DNA from: Sphingomonas echinoides
GTDB lineage: Bacteria; Pseudomonadota; Alphaproteobacteria; Sphingomonadales; Sphingomonadaceae
NCBI RefSeq assembly: GCF_029623395.1
Contig: NZ_JAPYKK010000015.1
Location: 25,654-89,653 of the forward strand
Reading direction: 5' to 3'
DNA: 64,000 nucleotides
Shown: positions 24,853 to 34,080 of the stretch, in pieces
How the letters are laid out: every line of letters starts with the position of its first letter
Position numbering within the stretch: position 1 is the first letter of the stretch
The notes under the pieces: generated by a model
Told to the model about the DNA's origin: nothing
Databases searched by the model: none
What the model saw: the letters and a program-made list of their open reading frames with translations, nothing else
Program-made: the position numbers and the translations under genes

Positions 24853-26354
24853 CCGCAGCGTTACCCCTCGGGCTGTCCGACTGGCGCGAAGTGCCACGTG
24901 TTCGGAAGTTGAACGCCGTGCCGCTCGCGGCCGAAGCACACTACGTGCTGTGCTGGCTCCAGCAGGCGCTGCGGGCCACCGACAATCCGGCGATCGACGC
25001 AGCCGTCCGCCTCGGCAATGCGCTGCGCTTGCCGGTGCTGGTCTACCACGGCGTGCGACAAGACTATCCTTACGCCTCGGATCGGCTGCATTATTTTATC
25101 CTGGGTGCCAGCCGCGACGTTGCGTCGGGGTGTCGGGCACGCGGCCTTGCTTGCGTCCAGCACGTCGATCGTGAAGAGCATCGCGAGAAAGGGCTGGTGT
25201 ATCGGCTGGGTGCAAACGCGGCCGCGCTGATTGTCGAGGACCAGCCAACGTTTGTCGCGCGCTGGCAGACGGAGCGGGTTGCCGCTCGAATTCCGATCCC
25301 CGTCTATGCGATCAACGCGGCCTGCCTTGTGCCGCCCGCCGTGGTGGGAGACGGGATCAGCGGCCGCTCCGGCTTTCTGCGCCGCCACGAACCCGAACGC
25401 GCGGCATGGGTAGACGCAAACGACGAACCGACCGATATCGCACCGTACCAGGGCCCGTTGCCGTTCGTACCCGACACCCTCGACGGTAATCTCGACATGC
25501 TCGTCACATCGCTTGCAATCGACCACAGCGTGCCCGTGAGCGCGGCGTTTCCCGCCGGCCGGGCTGCGGCAGAGACGCGGCTGACCCGCCTGATCGACGA
25601 CGTGCTTCCCGATTACGCCGCCACCCGCAACGATGCGACGCGGCGTGACGGTGCGAGCGGTCTGTCGCCCTATCTGCATTTCGGTGTGCTGGGTCCGCGC
25701 GAAGTCATGCGCGCGGTGACGGCAGCCTCGGTCGGGGCGCGGCACCGCATCAAGTTCGCGGACGAGCTGCTCGGGTGGCGCGAGTGGTTTCACTACCAGG
25801 CCCGTGCGATGTCTGCGCCCGAAAGCTATGGCCGCATCGCCGGTTGGGCCCGCGCCACCTTGGCAGATCATTCCGGCGACTCTCGGCCTCAGCAGGAGAG
25901 CCTGACGGCAATGTTGCGCGGCGAGACGCGTGACGAGAGCTGGAATGCCTGCCAGCGCCAGTTCCTGCGGTTCGGCTGGATGCACAACAATCTCCGGATG
26001 TATTGGGCGAAGCGGATCCTTGCGATGACGCCCGATCCCGAAACGGCCTGGGCGACGGCCTGTTACCTCAACGACCGGCTCAGCCTCGACGGCCGGGATC
26101 CCGCAACCTACGGCAATATCGCCGCAATGTTCGGCGGCGCGCCCGGCGAAACCGATCGTCCGGTCTATGGTCGGGTCGTCCCTCGGGGCGACGGGTCCAC
26201 CCGCGGACGCGACGGCGGTGCCGCATGGATTGCCAAGACGGCGTCGCAACCCGTCCCCGCAGTGAGTATCCCCGCCGACGTGCCGCGAGAGCGCTATGGT
26301 TGCGGTTGCACGAACACCGCCGATGATCAGCCCGGAAAGGCTAAGCGTTCATGA
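24846..26354 (+). CDS. class II CPD photolyase-like deoxyribodipyrimidine photolyase
   Basis: A 502-residue FAD-dependent photolyase that repairs UV-induced pyrimidine dimers with blue light. An N-terminal alpha/beta antenna domain is followed by the helical FAD domain. The blocks ELLGWREWFHYQ, FGWMHNNLRMYWAKRIL and CYLNDRLSLDGRDPATYGNIA point to class II rather than class I. The C-terminal tail of about 40 residues, with a CGC motif, extends past the family core. The ATG overlaps DUF427, and its stop overlaps the YdcF-like gene, so DUF427, photolyase and YdcF form one unit. Confidence 0.88.
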   Translation: MVTAALPLGLSDWREVPRVRKLNAVPLAAEAHYVLCWLQQALRATDNPAIDAAVRLGNALRLPVLVYHGVRQDYPYASDRLHYFILGASRDVASGCRARGLACVQHVDREEHREKGLVYRLGANAAALIVEDQPTFVARWQTERVAARIPIPVYAINAACLVPPAVVGDGISGRSGFLRRHEPERAAWVDANDEPTDIAPYQGPLPFVPDTLDGNLDMLVTSLAIDHSVPVSAAFPAGRAAAETRLTRLIDDVLPDYAATRNDATRRDGASGLSPYLHFGVLGPREVMRAVTAASVGARHRIKFADELLGWREWFHYQARAMSAPESYGRIAGWARATLADHSGDSRPQQESLTAMLRGETRDESWNACQRQFLRFGWMHNNLRMYWAKRILAMTPDPETAWATACYLNDRLSLDGRDPATYGNIAAMFGGAPGETDRPVYGRVVPRGDGSTRGRDGGAAWIAKTASQPVPAVSIPADVPRERYGCGCTNTADDQPGKAKRS

Positions 26355-26869
26355 CGGCTGTGCACGGAAAAGCCGAGCGAACCCTCGTCGTGGTGTTCGG
26401 CGCTGCAGTTCGTCCCGATGGCAGCGCCAGTCCGGCCCTCGCGCGCCGCATCGGCTATGCGGCAGCGGTTGCGGAAGCAGATCCGAGCGTGGATCTATTC
26501 CTGTCGGGCGGGGTGGGGACGTATCGTCCATCGGAAGCGCGCGTGATGGCGACAATGGTCGAAGGGGTTGTCTCAGCGGAAAGGCTCATCCTGGACGAAA
26601 TCAGCCGCGATACGTTGCAGACGGTGCAAGCGGCGGTCGCTTATGGCCGCGCGCACGGCTATTCCAGGGTCCAGCCGTGCACGGACGCGTACCACCAGCC
26701 GCGCGCGATCATGCTGTTTCGCATGCTGGGTTTCGCGACCCGCCCGCTGCCGATCGTCGCGCGCGGCCCGAAGCGACTGCGCGCCAAGATGTGGGCCCGC
26801 GAGCTCGCCGCGATACCCTATGACGCAGTGGCCGGTCTGAACGCGCTTTGGCGCGGTCGACGCAAATAG
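26351..26869 (+). CDS. YdcF-family (DUF218) protein
   Basis: A 172-residue YdcF/SanA-like protein: VVVFGAAVRPDGSAS near the start, FLSGGVG, SEARVMATM, and RDTLQTVQAAV. There is no long N-terminal membrane segment, so it is probably cytosolic, unlike larger SanA/ElyC relatives. It overlaps the photolyase stop (ATGA). Its function is unknown; family members bind nucleotide-like ligands or affect the envelope. Confidence 0.8.
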   Translation: MTAVHGKAERTLVVVFGAAVRPDGSASPALARRIGYAAAVAEADPSVDLFLSGGVGTYRPSEARVMATMVEGVVSAERLILDEISRDTLQTVQAAVAYGRAHGYSRVQPCTDAYHQPRAIMLFRMLGFATRPLPIVARGPKRLRAKMWARELAAIPYDAVAGLNALWRGRRK

Positions 26870-26909
26870 AAGCGAGCGATGCGGGGAAACGTGACCGGCG
26901 ATCCCGCCT

Positions 26910-29405
26910 TCAAAGGTCCCGCAGCGCTGCGGCGGGCCGCGCACGGAGGGCGGGGATGCTGCCTGCGATCCCCATCCCGAGCGTGATCGCGACGGCGATC
27001 GCAAGCGTCGCGGCGACTGTGTCCCAACGCGGCGCCCAGGCAATTGAGAACACATGTGTCACAACGTACCAGCCGGCGCCCGCTCCGATCGCTAGGGCAA
27101 CCGAAACGAGGATTGTCGCCAGCATTGCATACTCCAGCGCTTGCGCGCCCAACACCTGGCGCCGGCTGCCGCCCAGCAGCTTCAAAATGATGGCATCGTA
27201 CCGCCGTGCGCGCGCCGATGCGGCGACGGCACCGATCAGCACCGCAATCCCCGCCGCAACCGTCACCGCCGCCGCCGCACGGACAGCCAGCGCGATCTGG
27301 CCAAGGACCGCGCCAAGTTGACCGATCACGTCCCCGACGCGGATCAGCGTGACCGAGGGTAACGCCGTGCCGACGCTGCGCATGATCGCACCGTCCCGTG
27401 CGGGTTCGGCATAGACGCTGGCAAGAAGGCCGTGTGGTGCCTCCTCGATATAGCCGGGGGAAAAGACGATTGCGAAGTTGAGTCCAAGCCCGCCCCAGTC
27501 GATGGTTCGCAACGCGGCGATCCGTGCCGGCACGTCGACGCCGAGGACCGACACCGTGATCGTATCGCCGATTTTAAGACCCAGCGAAGTGGCTGCCTTA
27601 TCCTCGAGCGAGACGAGCGGTGGCCCCCGATAGTTGGAAGGCCACCATTTGCCTGCGACGACCACGTTGCGCGGCGGTAGCGTCGCCGACCAGGTGATCG
27701 TTCGGTCGCCCCGCAGGATCCAGGCACCTTCCGGCAGCGTCTTCATGTCGGCCACGCGCTGCCCGCGCAAGGCAACGATCGACCCGCGCAGCGACGGCAG
27801 CGTTTCGATCTTGGCGGCGGGGGCGGCAACCTTCACCGCGTTCGCGAAAACGGCATTGTCTTCCGATTGCAAGTCGATTGCGAAGAAGCGGGGCGCCTTG
27901 GCGGGCGCAGCGTTGCGTAGTTCGGAGGCCAAGCTTGCGTCTATGACAGCGAGCGCCACGAACAGCGAGAAACCGAGGCCCAGGGCAACCACGAGCCGGT
28001 CGGTTTGCGCGCCCGGTCTGTGCAGGTTCGCGATGGCCAGTCGCACTAGCGGCCTTCGAGAACGTGGGAGACTGGCGGCGACAAATCGGATCGCGAGGCC
28101 AAGAAGCCAGAGCAGCACGATCAGCGCCGTCACTGCCCCGACGAAGCCCAACGCGAGAAGGCGATTGGATGCCGTGAGGACGGCAAGCCCGACCAGCGCG
28201 GCCACGAGGAGCACCATTATGCCGAGCACTAGCGCTGACGGACGCCGACGCGTTGCAAGGGCGTCGCGCAACAGGGTCGCTGCCGGTACGTCGCGCGCCC
28301 GCGCCAGTGCGGGCAGGGCGAAGAGCAACGCTACAAGCAGCGCGAGCACCGCCGAGGTGGCCAGCGGCACGGGATAAAACGCAAGACGTGGCGGCACCGG
28401 AAGCGCCGCGCCGACGACCCCCGAAATGAGCCACGGCACCGCCGCACCGACCAGCAGGCCGCCACCGATCCCGGCGGCCGCCACCATTCCCAGTTGCGCC
28501 AGGAAGACGATTGCGATCGTCCGCGAGGTCGCCCCCAGAACCTTTAGCGTCGCGATGATCCGTGTCTTCCCCGCCAGATAGGCGGCAACGCCGCTCCCCA
28601 CGCCGACCCCCGCAATGGCGAGCGCAGCAAGCCCGACCAGCATCAGAAACTGGCCGAACTGATCGATACCACGCCGCAAGCCGCCGGCCGCGCTGTCGCT
28701 CGTCCGTGCCGACCATCCGGCACTGGGGAAACGTCCGAGCAGCTGATCCCGTACCCGAGTAGCCTCGGCAGGATTGTTGAGCACGACGCGATACCGGCTT
28801 TCATAGAGGCTACCGGGCTGAACCAGCGCTGTCGCATCCAATCCCTTAAGGTCGACCAGTGCTGGCGGCCCGAGCGTAAACCCCGCGCCAAGCCGATCGG
28901 GTTCTTCCGCGATGATTCCGATAACCCGCAGAGGTGTCGTCCCCACCCGAACGCTGTCCCCCGTTTTCACGCCCAGCCGATCCGCCGCCGCCGCGGCAAT
29001 GGCGATCTCGCGGTCGTGCGGGCGAGGGGCCAGTGCCCCCGCCGCCAACCGGAACCGCCCGACGAGTGGCCACGCTGTGTCCGTTCCGCGCAAATCGACC
29101 AGCATTGCGGGGGTGTTTCTACCCGAGCTCAGCATTGCGCGCATCGACACCGTTTCGGACACCCGGCCAGCCTTGGCAAACGCCGCAAGCTCCGCCACCG
29201 TGGCGCGGCGCTGGGAGACGGTGAACTCGATGTCGCCGCCGAGGATCTGTCGGCCGTTCGCATCGAGCGCCGAAATCATGCTCGCGGCAAGGCTTCCGAT
29301 CCCCGCCAAAGCCGCCGTCCCGAGGAACAGGCACGCCATGAGCAGCACCAGACCGCGCCCACCGCGGCGAAGATCCCGCAGGGCCAGCCGCCACGCGATG
29401 CTCAA
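26910..29405 (-). CDS. ABC exporter permease, YbbP/FtsX type
   Basis: An 831-residue MacB/FtsX-family permease with about 10 membrane segments, two FtsX domains and large periplasmic loops (about residues 40-250 and 490-690). It pairs with the ATPase encoded just upstream. The likely start is a TTG at 29405 that overlaps the ATPase stop (TTGA) and opens on SIAWRLALRDLRRG, typical of the family; the longer ORF would overlap the ATPase. YbbAP-type systems are thought to handle lipids or lipoproteins near esterases such as TesA, which is divergent here. Confidence 0.88.
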   Translation of the reverse strand: MSIAWRLALRDLRRGGRGLVLLMACLFLGTAALAGIGSLAASMISALDANGRQILGGDIEFTVSQRRATVAELAAFAKAGRVSETVSMRAMLSSGRNTPAMLVDLRGTDTAWPLVGRFRLAAGALAPRPHDREIAIAAAAADRLGVKTGDSVRVGTTPLRVIGIIAEEPDRLGAGFTLGPPALVDLKGLDATALVQPGSLYESRYRVVLNNPAEATRVRDQLLGRFPSAGWSARTSDSAAGGLRRGIDQFGQFLMLVGLAALAIAGVGVGSGVAAYLAGKTRIIATLKVLGATSRTIAIVFLAQLGMVAAAGIGGGLLVGAAVPWLISGVVGAALPVPPRLAFYPVPLATSAVLALLVALLFALPALARARDVPAATLLRDALATRRRPSALVLGIMVLLVAALVGLAVLTASNRLLALGFVGAVTALIVLLWLLGLAIRFVAASLPRSRRPLVRLAIANLHRPGAQTDRLVVALGLGFSLFVALAVIDASLASELRNAAPAKAPRFFAIDLQSEDNAVFANAVKVAAPAAKIETLPSLRGSIVALRGQRVADMKTLPEGAWILRGDRTITWSATLPPRNVVVAGKWWPSNYRGPPLVSLEDKAATSLGLKIGDTITVSVLGVDVPARIAALRTIDWGGLGLNFAIVFSPGYIEEAPHGLLASVYAEPARDGAIMRSVGTALPSVTLIRVGDVIGQLGAVLGQIALAVRAAAAVTVAAGIAVLIGAVAASARARRYDAIILKLLGGSRRQVLGAQALEYAMLATILVSVALAIGAGAGWYVVTHVFSIAWAPRWDTVAATLAIAVAITLGMGIAGSIPALRARPAAALRDL

Positions 29406-30106
29406 GTGCGCCGCCGATCGGTGGCGATCCGCCCGTCGGCCAGGGTAACGACTCTGGCGCATCGTGCTGCAAGAGCGGGATCATGCGTGATGACGAACAG
29501 CGTCGTCGCGCTCTCGGCGTGGCGTTCGAACAGCAAATCCATGATTGCAGCGCCGGTTGTAGTATCCAGGTTGCCGGTCGGTTCGTCCGCAAAGATCAAT
29601 ACAGGAGCCGCGACCAACGCGCGCGCGATGGCGACCCGTTGTTGCTCGCCGCCGGAGAGTTGTGCGGGATAATGTCCGATCCTGCGACTCAGTCCCACCG
29701 CGCCGAGCTCCGCCTCCGCGCGGGCAAACGCATCCCGCACGCCCGCCAACTCCAGCGGAACGGCAACGTTCTCCAGCGCGGTCATCGTCGGCAGCAAGTG
29801 GAACGCCTGGAGCACGATACCAATGCGACCGCGTCGGGCGATGGCCAGCGCGTCCTCGTCGAGTGTGGCAAAATTTAGCCCGGCGACCGTCACCGTGCCG
29901 GTACTCGGTCGTTCCAGTCCGGCAAGCACCGCCATCAGCGACGATTTACCCGATCCGGACGGTCCAAGCAGCGCAATGCTTTCTCCTTTGGACACGCTCA
30001 AGTCGATGCCGCGGAGGATCTCCACGCGAGCGGGTGCGCGCCCCAACGACAGCGAGACGTTGCGCGCTTCGATCAGCGCGCTATCGGGGGGAAATGATAT
30101 GGTCAC
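29402..30106 (-). CDS. ABC exporter ATP-binding protein, YbbA/LolD type
   Basis: A 234-residue ATPase with Walker A GPSGSGKSS, Q-loop VLQAFHLLP, signature LSGGEQQR, Walker B LIFADEPTGNLD and the H-loop in ITHDP. The likely start is GTG at 30106, giving a normal length. That start lies inside the first codons of the divergent TesA-like gene (30094), so the two genes overlap head to head by 13 bases. The same ybbA/tesA divergence is known in E. coli, normally with a short gap. Confidence 0.9.
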   Translation of the reverse strand: MTISFPPDSALIEARNVSLSLGRAPARVEILRGIDLSVSKGESIALLGPSGSGKSSLMAVLAGLERPSTGTVTVAGLNFATLDEDALAIARRGRIGIVLQAFHLLPTMTALENVAVPLELAGVRDAFARAEAELGAVGLSRRIGHYPAQLSGGEQQRVAIARALVAAPVLIFADEPTGNLDTTTGAAIMDLLFERHAESATTLFVITHDPALAARCARVVTLADGRIATDRRRT

Positions 30107-30753
30107 GGTTGAAGCGATATGGACGGTGGCGGGGGATTGTCCATCTCGCATTGCTGTCGCTGGCGGGATTTACGCAGGCCGCCGAGGCTGCGCCGCGAGC
30201 ACCGGTGATCTGGGCCTTCGGCGACAGTCTGAGCGCAGGCTACGGCCTTCCGCCCGCTTTGGGGTTCACAGCCAGGCTGCAAACCGCGTTGCGGCGCGCA
30301 AAGGTTGCAGCGACGGTACGCAACGGCGGCGTCGCGGGTGACACCGCTGCACAGGCGCGGGCACGATTGCGCTGGGGCTTGCGCGGGCTCGGTGCTGCAC
30401 CGGATCTCGTAATCGTGGAGCTTGGCGCAAACGACATGCTGCGGGGTCTTCCGGTGGCGCAAACGAGATACAATCTGGATGTGATCCTGAAGGAATTGCA
30501 CGCCAGGCGGATCCCGGTGCTCCTGGCCGGAATGCGCGCCGCCCCGAACTTGGGAACGGACTATGTAACGGCGTTCGAAGCCATGTACCCGGCACTCGCT
30601 AAGCAACACAAGGTCCCGCGCTATCCGTTCTTCCTCGATGGCGTCGCCGGCAATCGCGCGTTGCTTCAGCCAGACGGATTACATCCGAATGCGCGGGGAG
30701 TGGAAATCATCGTGAAACGGATGCTCCCCAGCGTCCGCCAAGCCCTGAAATGA
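30094..30753 (+). CDS. tesA: TesA-like SGNH lysophospholipase/arylesterase
   Basis: A 219-residue periplasmic SGNH hydrolase. Signal peptide over about residues 1-31, then block I GDSLSAGYG (nucleophile Ser), GGVAGDT (block II Gly), GANDM (block III Asn) and DGLHPN (block V Asp/His). It hydrolyses thioesters, lysophospholipids or aryl esters. The ATG at 30094 follows gggggg. It is divergent from, and overlaps, the YbbA-like ATPase gene, the conserved ybbA/tesA neighbourhood. Confidence 0.9.
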   Translation: MIWSRLKRYGRWRGIVHLALLSLAGFTQAAEAAPRAPVIWAFGDSLSAGYGLPPALGFTARLQTALRRAKVAATVRNGGVAGDTAAQARARLRWGLRGLGAAPDLVIVELGANDMLRGLPVAQTRYNLDVILKELHARRIPVLLAGMRAAPNLGTDYVTAFEAMYPALAKQHKVPRYPFFLDGVAGNRALLQPDGLHPNARGVEIIVKRMLPSVRQALK

Positions 30754-30772
30754 ACCGTGAGGGGAAAGGTGA

Positions 30773-31033
30773 ATGGACCTCGATGACCAGTTCCGCCGCT
30801 ATTTCGGCACCAGCGACCTGACGAACCTAAAAGCATCTTCGCTTGATGCTGGGATAGAGCACATGCGCGTCGATCTCGGACTGGAAAAGGACCGCGACCG
30901 GCGCTTCGGATTGTGGACGCTCCTGCATATGCTCGGTGCCGCGCCCGATCTTGATGTAGCGTTCGTTTCTGAAGCCGACCGCGCTGCGGCGCGGCGTTTC
31001 ATGGACGTGGCGGAAAGCCTTGGTGAAAGTTAA
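30773..31033 (+). CDS. hypothetical protein, 86 aa
   Basis: A small soluble protein, acidic and helical (DLDDQFRRYFG..., then LEKDRDRRFGLWTLLHMLG...). It starts 20 bases after the esterase with a good ribosome site (gaggggaaagg), so it is probably translated. I do not recognise the family. It may follow the esterase in the same transcript. Confidence 0.7.
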   Translation: MDLDDQFRRYFGTSDLTNLKASSLDAGIEHMRVDLGLEKDRDRRFGLWTLLHMLGAAPDLDVAFVSEADRAAARRFMDVAESLGES

Positions 31034-31165
31034 CTCTTGAGGGCGCATTTCCTCAGATCCGTCAACATCACCGTTCTGCAACATCAAGAATATCAATCCA
31101 ATTTACGCGACCCTGTCGATCTTGCGCGTCGTCGGTTGACGGGAGGGGCAAACGCGACCTAGCGT

Positions 31166-31181
31166 ATGGTAACGATAACAA
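31166..31181. promoter_or_regulatory. possible LacI-family operator before the GH43 pair
   Basis: An imperfect palindrome around a central CG (ATGGTAACGATAACAA), the general form of LacI-family sites that control polysaccharide genes. It lies 43 bases before the first gene of the pair. No LacI gene is in the window. Confidence 0.3.
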
Positions 31182-31223
31182 GGCGTCCGTTTACCGAGTC
31201 GCTAGTGGGTTGAGGAAGTAACG

Positions 31224-32003
31224 ATGCTGGGGTCTGAGCAGACGATACGAAATCAGGGTTCCCGCCTTCGCCCCCGCATTGCGACCACCGCAGAATACGC
31301 CGGAATGGCGCTCGCCGCCGCAATGCTCGCGTTGTCGGTTCCAGGCGCAGCATCCGCTCAGACCGCAGGCAACGTGGTTGAAGCGCTTCCACCGCCAACC
31401 GGACTTTCGCCTTTTTTTACGCCAGCTACCGCGACGCCTTCCAGCCCGGATGCGGATGGATTTCTCCGTCGATGGCTGCTGCTGGAGCCGATCTCGAAAC
31501 CCAACCGGACGAACGCCGGGTTCACGTCCGCCTATGTCCGCGAGGTGCTGTCATCCGCGCATTATCCTGGCCGTTTTGACGCCTTGCCGCGGGATGGTGA
31601 GGCGACCACCGCACCCGGCACGCCGCGCTGGCACGCGCTCGATACGAATCTATTCGACGTGAAGCTATTCAGCCTCGCGCAAGGACTCGGGAAGCCGACC
31701 TACGGCGTTATCTTCTGGGCTGTTACGGTCGTCGACAGTCCGCGCGAGATCCGTGACGTCCGCCTTGCGGTCGGTTCCAATTCCGCGTCGGTCTGGTGGC
31801 TCAACGGCAAGGAAACCGTCGGCCTGTTCGGGGATCGGCGTATGGTCATGGACGACGTCCTGTCGCGACCCGTGACTCTTCGCAAAGGACGGAACGTCCT
31901 GCGCGGCGCGGTCATGAACGGCCCCGGTCTGAGCGACTTCTGCATCCGTTTGCTCGATAACAGCGGCCATCCGATCCGGGACATCAAGGTCGACGTGAAG
32001 TGA
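31224..32003 (+). CDS. secreted protein of unknown function beside GH43
   Basis: A 259-residue exported protein with an N-terminal hydrophobic segment (about residues 28-48, ending ASAQT) after a 25-residue basic leader. The mature part holds WLLLEPISKPNR and a beta-rich segment (VRLAVGSNSASVWWLNGKE, LRKGRNVLRGAVMNG) that resembles the carbohydrate-binding region found next to secreted glycosidases and esterases. Its stop lies 8 bases before the GH43 start, so the two are co-transcribed. Probably an accessory binding protein for plant polysaccharide. Confidence 0.65.
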   Translation: MLGSEQTIRNQGSRLRPRIATTAEYAGMALAAAMLALSVPGAASAQTAGNVVEALPPPTGLSPFFTPATATPSSPDADGFLRRWLLLEPISKPNRTNAGFTSAYVREVLSSAHYPGRFDALPRDGEATTAPGTPRWHALDTNLFDVKLFSLAQGLGKPTYGVIFWAVTVVDSPREIRDVRLAVGSNSASVWWLNGKETVGLFGDRRMVMDDVLSRPVTLRKGRNVLRGAVMNGPGLSDFCIRLLDNSGHPIRDIKVDVK

Positions 32004-32011
32004 GATCGATC

Positions 32012-33457
32012 ATGCAACGCTCCTCCGCCCTGACCATTGCGGCCATGCTGCTTGCAATTCCTGGTGCTGCCTCGGCCCAACTTGCGGGCGAGCCGTTCAT
32101 CCACGATCCGTCGACGGTGACCTTGTCGGACGGCAAATGGTGGACCTTTGGGACACGGGGGGGCGGCCTTGTTTCGGAGGACGGCTGGACTTGGCACAGC
32201 GGTGGCGAGCGACCCGGCGGCGGTGTCGCGCCGGACGTGATCAAGATCGGCGACCGCTATTATGTCGCCTATGCCGTCGGGGGCGGCGGGATGAACGGCG
32301 GCCACGCCAGTAACGTCAAGATCATGTGGACTCACTCGCTCGACCCGAAGTCGCCCGCGTTTGGCTATCACGACGTCGGCATCGTCGCATCGACCAACGG
32401 GATCGAAGTGGCCGATGCGATCGACCCCGCGTTTCTGTACGCGGAGGGACATCTCTGGCTGAGCTATGGGACGTATTTCGGTTCGATCCGAATGATCGAG
32501 CTCGATCCGAAGACGGGCGGGCGGTTGCCGGGTAATCAGCCTGTGGACGTGGCGATCGACATGGAGGCGACGGCGCTACTGCACCGTGACGGTTGGTACT
32601 ATCTGCTCGGTACGCACGGGACCTGCTGCGATGGGCCAAATTCGTCTTACAACATCAGGGCCGGTCGATCCCGCGCACCGCTTGGGCCCTATGTCGACAA
32701 TATGGGCGTACCCCTGCTCAAAGGCGGCGGTAAATTGGTCGTTGCAGGAAGAGGTCGTCAATACGGCCCCGGACATTTCGGCCTGATCGATCTGGGCAAT
32801 GGCGTCGAGAAATATTCGATTCATTACGAAGCCGATCTTGATCGTAGCGGTCGCAGCGTTCTTGGGATCCAGCCACTGCTCTGGAAGGACGGTTGGCCGT
32901 TGGGTGGTGCGAATATCACGCCAGGCACCTATGAAATTCAATCGGAGCGCAGCGGCGGTGCCTTGCAACTGGCGGTCGACTTCGTGCGCATGCCCTTTGA
33001 CGTCCGGCGAAGCTTCATGGCCAAGAGCACTGAGCCCGTTGCGCCAATTCCGAACCAGACTCTATCCGAAGACTGCACGACTTGGCCCGCAGGAAACGTC
33101 GAGGTCGCCCTTGGCGACTACATGATCCGCGCGCACCAGCGGTGGACAATCTCCCCGGTAGCCGGAGCGGGCGGCGCGTTCGGCGCACCTTATTACAAGA
33201 TCGTCATTGCCGGGACCGAACGCGCGTTGTCGGTCGGTCCGGAAGGTACCGTCCGCGCCGCGCCGACTTTCGACGGTTCCTTGGGGCAGCTTTGGCGGAT
33301 CGACCAACTCACCGACGGGTCCTACCGGATCATGCCCAAAGCTGCCGTCGACGGGAAGGGACCTGTCGCGTTGGTGGCTCTTGGGCGCAGTACGCCGGCG
33401 TTGGCTCCATTCCCGTCTACCGGGGATACAGGCCGGTGGAGTTTCAAGTTGCCGTAA
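32012..33457 (+). CDS. secreted GH43-family arabinanase-like glycoside hydrolase
   Basis: A 481-residue exported enzyme with a signal peptide over about residues 1-23 (AASAQ). The five-bladed propeller shows HDPSTVTLSDGKWWTFGT, AIDPAFLYAEGHLWLSYGT and HRDGWYYLLGTHGTCC, the pattern of endo-1,5-alpha-L-arabinanases of GH43. The last roughly 130 residues form a beta-trefoil-like (ricin or CBM13-type) module. It would degrade arabinan in plant pectin. A GTG at 32000 overlapping the previous stop is an alternative start; the ATG at 32012 opens directly on the signal peptide. Confidence 0.85.
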   Translation: MQRSSALTIAAMLLAIPGAASAQLAGEPFIHDPSTVTLSDGKWWTFGTRGGGLVSEDGWTWHSGGERPGGGVAPDVIKIGDRYYVAYAVGGGGMNGGHASNVKIMWTHSLDPKSPAFGYHDVGIVASTNGIEVADAIDPAFLYAEGHLWLSYGTYFGSIRMIELDPKTGGRLPGNQPVDVAIDMEATALLHRDGWYYLLGTHGTCCDGPNSSYNIRAGRSRAPLGPYVDNMGVPLLKGGGKLVVAGRGRQYGPGHFGLIDLGNGVEKYSIHYEADLDRSGRSVLGIQPLLWKDGWPLGGANITPGTYEIQSERSGGALQLAVDFVRMPFDVRRSFMAKSTEPVAPIPNQTLSEDCTTWPAGNVEVALGDYMIRAHQRWTISPVAGAGGAFGAPYYKIVIAGTERALSVGPEGTVRAAPTFDGSLGQLWRIDQLTDGSYRIMPKAAVDGKGPVALVALGRSTPALAPFPSTGDTGRWSFKLP

Positions 33458-33527
33458 CAACGACTTTCAACGCGCTATGCGACGAGGGCGGTACGGTCGG
33501 TTTCGGAACCGGCCGTACCGCTATCTT

Positions 33528-33926
33528 TCAGCATCCGTTGCGGTAGTTCTGCGACCGGTCGTGGTTCTGGTCGAGGTTCTTTCCCAGCAAACCGCCGCCG
33601 ACCGCACCGAGGATCGTGCCGAGCGTGCCGCCGCCAAGGACCGAACCAAGGACTGCACCACCTGCGCCACCGGCGATCAGGCCTGTCGTCCCGCTGGAGC
33701 GACGGCAATCCTGATAGTTGCGGCGTTGATAGCCGCGATAATGACGACCATCGTTGTCACCACGGTAATATCCGCGCTGATACTGTCCGCGATCATAGTC
33801 GTCGTTCCGCTCGTACTGCGCGCGATCGTTGTAGCCGTAGCGCTGCGCTTGAGCAGGAGTAGCGACGGTCAGCGGCAGAATCGCTGCGGCGGCGAGGGCG
33901 GCTGCGGCGAACTTTTGCTTCAACAT
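33528..33926 (-). CDS. exported glycine-zipper 2TM protein
   Basis: A 132-residue protein with a signal peptide (about residues 1-26, PAQAQ), a Tyr/Arg/Asp-rich low-complexity stretch of about 45 residues, and a glycine-zipper segment GLIAGGAGGAVLGSVLGGG followed by GTILGAVGGGLLG. Such proteins sit in the outer envelope and respond to stress. The start is set at 33926 because aaggagacg precedes it; the longer ORF has no ribosome site. Confidence 0.85.
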   Translation of the reverse strand: MLKQKFAAAALAAAAILPLTVATPAQAQRYGYNDRAQYERNDDYDRGQYQRGYYRGDNDGRHYRGYQRRNYQDCRRSSGTTGLIAGGAGGAVLGSVLGGGTLGTILGAVGGGLLGKNLDQNHDRSQNYRNGC

Positions 33927-34080
33927 CGTACGTCTCCTTGCGAGTGATGAAGACGGTTTAAAGGTTCGTGTCCGAACCGGTTCTGAACTAGATTGGCAAC
34001 ATTCGTTCAGCTTGCTGGTAGGCATTTGCACGGCTGGGCTGATCGGCACCCCTACGGATCGCAGACCCGAGCAAGCGCAT

